Of a stretch of DNA of 9,930 bases, positions 7,131-9,930 are shown one piece after another (the first letter of the stretch is position 1; each line of letters begins with the position of its first letter). The translations under genes were made by a program, and so were the position numbers. The stretch comes from CAIKKG01 sp037444725 (GTDB lineage: Bacteria > Patescibacteriota > Minisyncoccia > UBA6257 > GWB1-50-10), in NCBI GenBank assembly GCA_037444725.1, contig JBBILW010000024.1, positions 1 to 9,930 of the forward strand, read 5' to 3'. Below the pieces are notes generated by a model. That model ran no database searches. It was not told the DNA's origin and saw only the letters and a program-made list of their open reading frames with translations.

Positions 7131-7793
7131 TTAGATTTCAATAAATACTTCGCTCTCCGGGTAACGCAATTTCGGTTCGCTCGCATGTTTGTCGTCGGCG
7201 GCTCTGAAGCCAAGTGCCACGCATACGCACGATTCGAGTCCTTTTTCATGTAAACCCAGTATCTCATCGAACTTTGCGGAATCGAATCCCTCCATGGGGC
7301 ACGCGTCGATTTTCTCCGCCGCTGCGGCTGTGAGAAGTGTGCCGAGTGCAATATATGCTTGATTTCTTACCCAGCCGCGCACACCTTCCGCGGTCTTATT
7401 GCTCATAAATCCCTTCATCATGGTTGCCATGCCAAGAAGTTTTGCGCTGTCGAGCACGTGCGCGAATGCACCCTTTGGCATTCGCTCATGTTCGCGCTTT
7501 ACGAATTCGACATAGGCATCGACAAGTTTACCGTTCGGCTCCTTCGGAACCGCGATTACGATGAGATGCGACGCGTCCGTCACCTGCGACTGATTCCACG
7601 CGACCGCTTTCAATTTTTCACGCGTTTTCACATCGTGCACGACGATGAACTTCCACGGCTGAAGTCCGAATGAGGACGGGGAGAGCCGTAATGCCTCGGT
7701 CATGGCATGAAACTGCTCCGCAGTCAGCTTTTTTTGCGCATCAAATTTTTTTGTTGCATAGCGCCATTGCAATGATTGTATGGTGTTATTCAT
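7131..7793 (-). CDS. Nitroreductase family NAD(P)H-dependent FMN oxidoreductase
   Basis: This 220-residue cytoplasmic FMN enzyme is of the NfsB/NfnB-like class, which uses NAD(P)H to reduce nitroaromatics, quinones or flavins. Visible family features are the N-terminal phosphate-binding RYATKKFD (11-18), the FMN-contact segment LSPSSFGLQPWKF (37-49), WNQSQVTDASHL (66-77), the late CPMEGFD (165-171) and LGFR (194-197), which is followed by a basic stretch. Full length for the family (about 200-220) with no gaps. Its physiological substrate cannot be read from sequence. The ATG at 7793 follows an extended -10 promoter with a leader of about 20 bases that has no Shine-Dalgarno sequence. It is convergent with the flavoprotein and shares its terminator. 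Confidence 0.93.
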   Translation of the reverse strand: MNNTIQSLQWRYATKKFDAQKKLTAEQFHAMTEALRLSPSSFGLQPWKFIVVHDVKTREKLKAVAWNQSQVTDASHLIVIAVPKEPNGKLVDAYVEFVKREHERMPKGAFAHVLDSAKLLGMATMMKGFMSNKTAEGVRGWVRNQAYIALGTLLTAAAAEKIDACPMEGFDSAKFDEILGLHEKGLESCVCVALGFRAADDKHASEPKLRYPESEVFIEI

Positions 7794-7819
7794 AGGTGTA
7801 ATACGTTGATTACGTCGTT

Positions 7820-7828
7820 ATTATAACA
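7820..7828 (-). promoter_or_regulatory. Extended -10 promoter of the nitroreductase gene
   Basis: On the minus strand TGTTATAAT gives a perfect TATAAT (7825-7820) preceded by the TGn extension (7828-7826). No good -35 is present; that position falls in the GC hairpin of the upstream terminator. The predicted start is near 7813, about 20 bases ahead of the nitroreductase ATG. The element overlaps the T-tract of the arginine kinase terminator. Confidence 0.6.
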
Positions 7829-7851
7829 AAAACCCGCGCATACTGCGCGGG
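7821..7851 (-). terminator. Intrinsic terminator of the arginine kinase gene
   Basis: A perfect eight-bp GC-rich stem (CCCGCGCA at 7833-7840 with TGCGCGGG at 7844-7851) and a three-base loop is followed, on the minus strand, by TTTTTGTTATAA (7832-7821). It lies about 25 bases past the kinase stop codon. Oriented for the minus strand; on the plus strand the T-run is set back behind a CAAAAGC spacer. Confidence 0.85.
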
Positions 7852-7875
7852 CAAAAGCTTTTTTGAAAGAAGCGG

Positions 7876-8892
7876 CTAATCCTCGCACTTCTCGAGCATG
7901 ATGAGCGTGCCGACGCCCCTGATGAGGAGGTTTACCGCCTCCACCTCGGAGATGCCGAGACGCTGCTTGTTCGAGATGTCGTACACACCGCCCTTGCTCT
8001 CGGAGTGCTCGCCATCGATTCCGCGGAGCGAGAGCTTGAGCGCGCTGCAGATGCGCTTCAGCTTCGCCTCGTTCTTACCGAGCTTCGGCAACTTGACGTG
8101 CACGCTGGCGCGCATCGCGGTTCCGAGGTTCGTGGGGCAGCTCGAGAGGTACCCGAGATGGTCGTTGTACGCAAACGTGAGCTGCTTCTCGAGCGTTGTG
8201 ACGGCCTCTGAGAGCCGCGCGAACACTTCACGCACGTTCGGACCCTCCTGCATCGAAATGATGCGGAGCTCGTCCTCTTCGTTCACCCAAACGAGGAATC
8301 GCTTGTCTGCCGAATGGAAAATACCCCTGCCTTCCGGCCACTCGCGGTTTGCGCCGCCTGCCTCGAGGAAGCGGTCTCCCTTCTTGAAGAGGAAGTGGTC
8401 GGCAACGAGCTTCTGGCGCGTCACTTCGTCCATTCCCTCAAGCGGGTAGTACGTTCCGGCGAGAGCGCCGGTGAACTTCGAGAGCGAATCGACGATACGG
8501 CGTTCCACCTCGCGGCGATGCTCTGCCGTGATGGCGGGCGCGAAGCCGTAGTTCTTCAGGTTGCGGCCCACGCGAATGCGCGTCGAAACGACGAACGAGC
8601 CGTCATCGTCGAGGCTGTCCGCCTCAAGCTTCGCGGCATCGAGGTCGGTCCGATGCGAATCGTCCGCCTTGTGGCCGTGGTACTCGAAAATGATGGGGTC
8701 GAAAAGCGGCGCAAGGAGCGTGTAAGACTCCTCATCGCCCGCGTAGACGCCCACGCTCGAATCCTCGTTCGCCACGCCGGACGCAACGGCCTTCTCGGCC
8801 GTGAACCCGTGCGGCGTAACGACTCCCTTCAACTTCTTCTTCACCTCATCGGTGAAGTGCTTCTTCATGAGCGACTTGTGTTCGTGAGACAT
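7876..8892 (-). CDS. Arginine kinase-type phosphagen kinase (ATP:guanido phosphotransferase)
   Basis: This 338-residue enzyme should catalyse reversible phosphoryl transfer between ATP and arginine, giving phosphoarginine, a cytoplasmic energy buffer. Both family domains are present: the small N-terminal guanidino-specificity domain (to about 95) and the large catalytic domain. By recall of Limulus arginine kinase: substrate loop NEDSSVGVY (42-50; Ser45, Val47 and Tyr50 kept), STRIRVGR (103-110) with Arg105/107, NEEDELR (204-210) with Glu206 and Arg210, CPTNLGT (252-258) with reactive Cys252, Arg261, and RGIDGEHSE (290-298) with Arg290, Glu295 and His296. These are the guanidino- and nucleotide-phosphate-binding residues. 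Differences are Ser46 for Gly in the substrate loop and Ile-Asp (292-293) for Thr-Arg. The N-terminal domain excludes McsB, the protein-arginine kinase. The start at 8892 is chosen for its ribosome binding site; an ATG farther upstream would overlap the promoter. GC is much higher than in neighbours. Confidence 0.94.
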   Translation of the reverse strand: MSHEHKSLMKKHFTDEVKKKLKGVVTPHGFTAEKAVASGVANEDSSVGVYAGDEESYTLLAPLFDPIIFEYHGHKADDSHRTDLDAAKLEADSLDDDGSFVVSTRIRVGRNLKNYGFAPAITAEHRREVERRIVDSLSKFTGALAGTYYPLEGMDEVTRQKLVADHFLFKKGDRFLEAGGANREWPEGRGIFHSADKRFLVWVNEEDELRIISMQEGPNVREVFARLSEAVTTLEKQLTFAYNDHLGYLSSCPTNLGTAMRASVHVKLPKLGKNEAKLKRICSALKLSLRGIDGEHSESKGGVYDISNKQRLGISEVEAVNLLIRGVGTLIMLEKCED

Positions 8893-8902
8893 GGTTGTGT
8901 GT

Positions 8903-8910
8903 GCTCCTTT
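8903..8910 (-). promoter_or_regulatory. Shine-Dalgarno site of the arginine kinase gene
   Basis: AAAGGAGC on the minus strand, with AGGAG 11 bases before the ATG at 8892. It is the only strong Shine-Dalgarno sequence ahead of a gene in this window, and it fixes the kinase start. Confidence 0.75.
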
Positions 8911-8932
8911 CTTAATTAATGTGCCGACACGC

Positions 8933-8961
8933 AGTCTATCGTACGTGCGGATTTTTCTCAA
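8933..8961 (-). promoter_or_regulatory. Probable sigma-70-like promoter of the arginine kinase gene
   Basis: On the minus strand TTGAGA (8961-8956, 5 of 6) and TAGACT (8938-8933, 4 of 6) are spaced by exactly 17 bases. Transcription would start near 8926, giving a leader of about 33 bases that contains the ribosome binding site. It suggests the kinase is transcribed separately from the upstream YvcK-like gene. Confidence 0.5.
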
Positions 8962-8978
8962 GAGCGTTCACAAGCATA

Positions 8979-9930
8979 TCACTCTCTCGGCGCGGCATCA
9001 AGAAGCGAAGCGAGAATGGCGGCAAGTTTTTTCGAATCATGACGCACGACATCTGATTGGCTTACGACATCGTGAAGCAGTATCTTCTTTGCAAACGAAT
9101 GGAGTTTAGCCTCGTCAACAATGACCGGATAGGCACGTTCGAATGCGTATTTTTGAACAAGTTCGCCTCGTAATTCAGACGCATTACAGACCATTGCGTC
9201 GAGCACGGGAAGGCCCAAATAGGCGAGCAATTCTCTTGCAAAATCGGACGTTTTGAAATGGTTCGTCTCACCCCATTTCGTCATCGCATTTACCACCATT
9301 ACCGTCTTCGCGCGGCTCCGCGCTATCGACTCAGGGAAGCCCTTCACGAGCAGATTAGGAATGAGCGAAGAATAGAGGTCACCTGGGCCGAACACGATCA
9401 TATCCGCCTCTTCGAGCGCTGCGGCCGCACGCGGGTGAATACGCGCATCCTGAGAAAGAAATGCTCTCTTAATTTTGAGCGCACCGTCGTGTTTCGGAAT
9501 ATCGATATTCGTCTCGCCCTTCACTATTTCTCCATTTTCTAGCTCCGCGCAAAGGTGCGCATTATCGATTGAGACGGGGAGAACGGTTCCTTTTATTCCA
9601 AGCAGCGTACCCGCACGCTCGATTGCGCTGACTTCGTCGCCGGCGATGTCGGTAAGCGCCTGAATGAAAAGATTGCCGAAGCTGTGGCCGCGCAAAGAAC
9701 TGTCAGATTTAAATCGGTGATTAAAAAGATCGCGAAGGGTGCCGTCACCCTCGTCCGGAGCAAGCGCCACTAAACATCGGCGCACATCTCCTGCGGGCAG
9801 AGTGCCAAACTCGTCGCGCAGAAGTCCCGAGCTTCCGCCGTTATCAAATGCCGTAACGATTGCAGTAAGGTGGATAGGGTAATGTTTCAGCCCCTTTAAC
9901 ACATTGAATGTGCCGGACCCACCCCCGACC
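8979..9930 (-). CDS. yvcK: YvcK/CofD-like protein (gluconeogenesis-factor family), N-terminus cut by window edge
   Basis: The frame stays open to the right edge. Its first visible residues, VGGGSGTFNVLKGLK, are the nucleotide-binding loop that opens YvcK/YbhK/CofD-like proteins, so only a few N-terminal residues should be missing. The apparent GTG start at 9902 is internal. Other family marks are the DNGGSSG loop, LPAGDVRRCLVAL, GHSFGNLFIQALTDI and GPGDLYSSLIPNLLVKG. About 317 residues are visible, matching the usual length of about 320. YvcK binds UDP-sugars and in Firmicutes and Actinobacteria supports peptidoglycan precursor supply and cell shape; it lacks the F420 role of true CofD. Function here is by homology. 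It ends with TGA, 86 bases before the kinase ATG, with no clear terminator between. Confidence 0.92.
   Translation of the reverse strand, partial: VGGGSGTFNVLKGLKHYPIHLTAIVTAFDNGGSSGLLRDEFGTLPAGDVRRCLVALAPDEGDGTLRDLFNHRFKSDSSLRGHSFGNLFIQALTDIAGDEVSAIERAGTLLGIKGTVLPVSIDNAHLCAELENGEIVKGETNIDIPKHDGALKIKRAFLSQDARIHPRAAAALEEADMIVFGPGDLYSSLIPNLLVKGFPESIARSRAKTVMVVNAMTKWGETNHFKTSDFARELLAYLGLPVLDAMVCNASELRGELVQKYAFERAYPVIVDEAKLHSFAKKILLHDVVSQSDVVRHDSKKLAAILASLLDAAPRE

Noticed and set aside
7876..8892. McsB protein-arginine kinase as an alternative identity
   Set aside because: McsB lacks the N-terminal guanidino-specificity domain, which is clear here (SSVGVY loop), and no mcsA, clpC or ctsR neighbours are present.
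8314..8919. Plus-strand open frame of about 200 codons antisense to the kinase
   Set aside because: It is a by-product of the high GC and strong third-position bias of the kinase gene; the translation resembles no protein and has no ribosome binding site.
8893..8961. Longer start for the arginine kinase gene
   Set aside because: The extra 23 residues cover the -35/-10 pair and the AAGGAG site and do not resemble the family N-terminus.
1..9930. CRISPR array, tRNA or rRNA gene, insertion sequence or attachment site
   Set aside because: I saw no regularly spaced repeats, cloverleaf or rRNA-like segment, transposase or terminal repeats. Intergenic gaps are all under about 90 bases.

Overview
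The window looks like a compact bacterial genome of about 50% GC. It has nine genes (two cut by the window edges), no intergenic gap above 86 bases, two hairpin terminators shared by convergent genes, and mostly short leaders without a Shine-Dalgarno sequence. The standard bacterial code fits: TAA, TAG and TGA all occur as stops. The style suggests a reduced genome such as Patescibacteria/CPR (Parcubacteria-like). That placement is inference from gene style, because there is no rRNA or marker phylogeny here.

Left block (1-2857, + strand): a tightly packed four-gene unit. It contains the last 19 codons of a probable MacA/HlyD-type periplasmic adaptor, a LolD/MacB-type ABC ATPase with a metal-binding YHS domain fused to its N-terminus, a MacB/FtsX-type permease (TAATG stop/start overlap), and an unrecognised membrane-anchored extracytoplasmic protein starting one base after the permease stop. 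Together they look like a MacAB-type export or envelope complex, with the YHS domain hinting at a link to a soft metal.

Middle block (2907-7793): a DEAD-box RNA helicase with an Arg-rich tail (+); an ABC-F ATPase (-) with an asymmetric, degenerate second cassette; an HI0933/YhiN-type flavoprotein (+) divergent from the ABC-F gene over a tiny promoter region; and a nitroreductase-family FMN enzyme (-). The helicase and flavoprotein promoters sit so close to their start codons that leaderless mRNAs are likely.

Right block (7820-9930, - strand): a complete arginine-kinase-type phosphagen kinase, with its own promoter, a good ribosome binding site and a strong terminator. It lies downstream of a nearly complete YvcK/CofD-like protein that runs off the right edge. 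The kinase is the standout. Phosphagen kinases are typical of animals and protists and sporadic in bacteria. This one keeps nearly all known active-site residues, and it is clearly more GC-rich (about 62-63% in hand-counted rows) than its neighbours (about 45-53%), which points to horizontal acquisition and a phosphoarginine ATP-buffering system.
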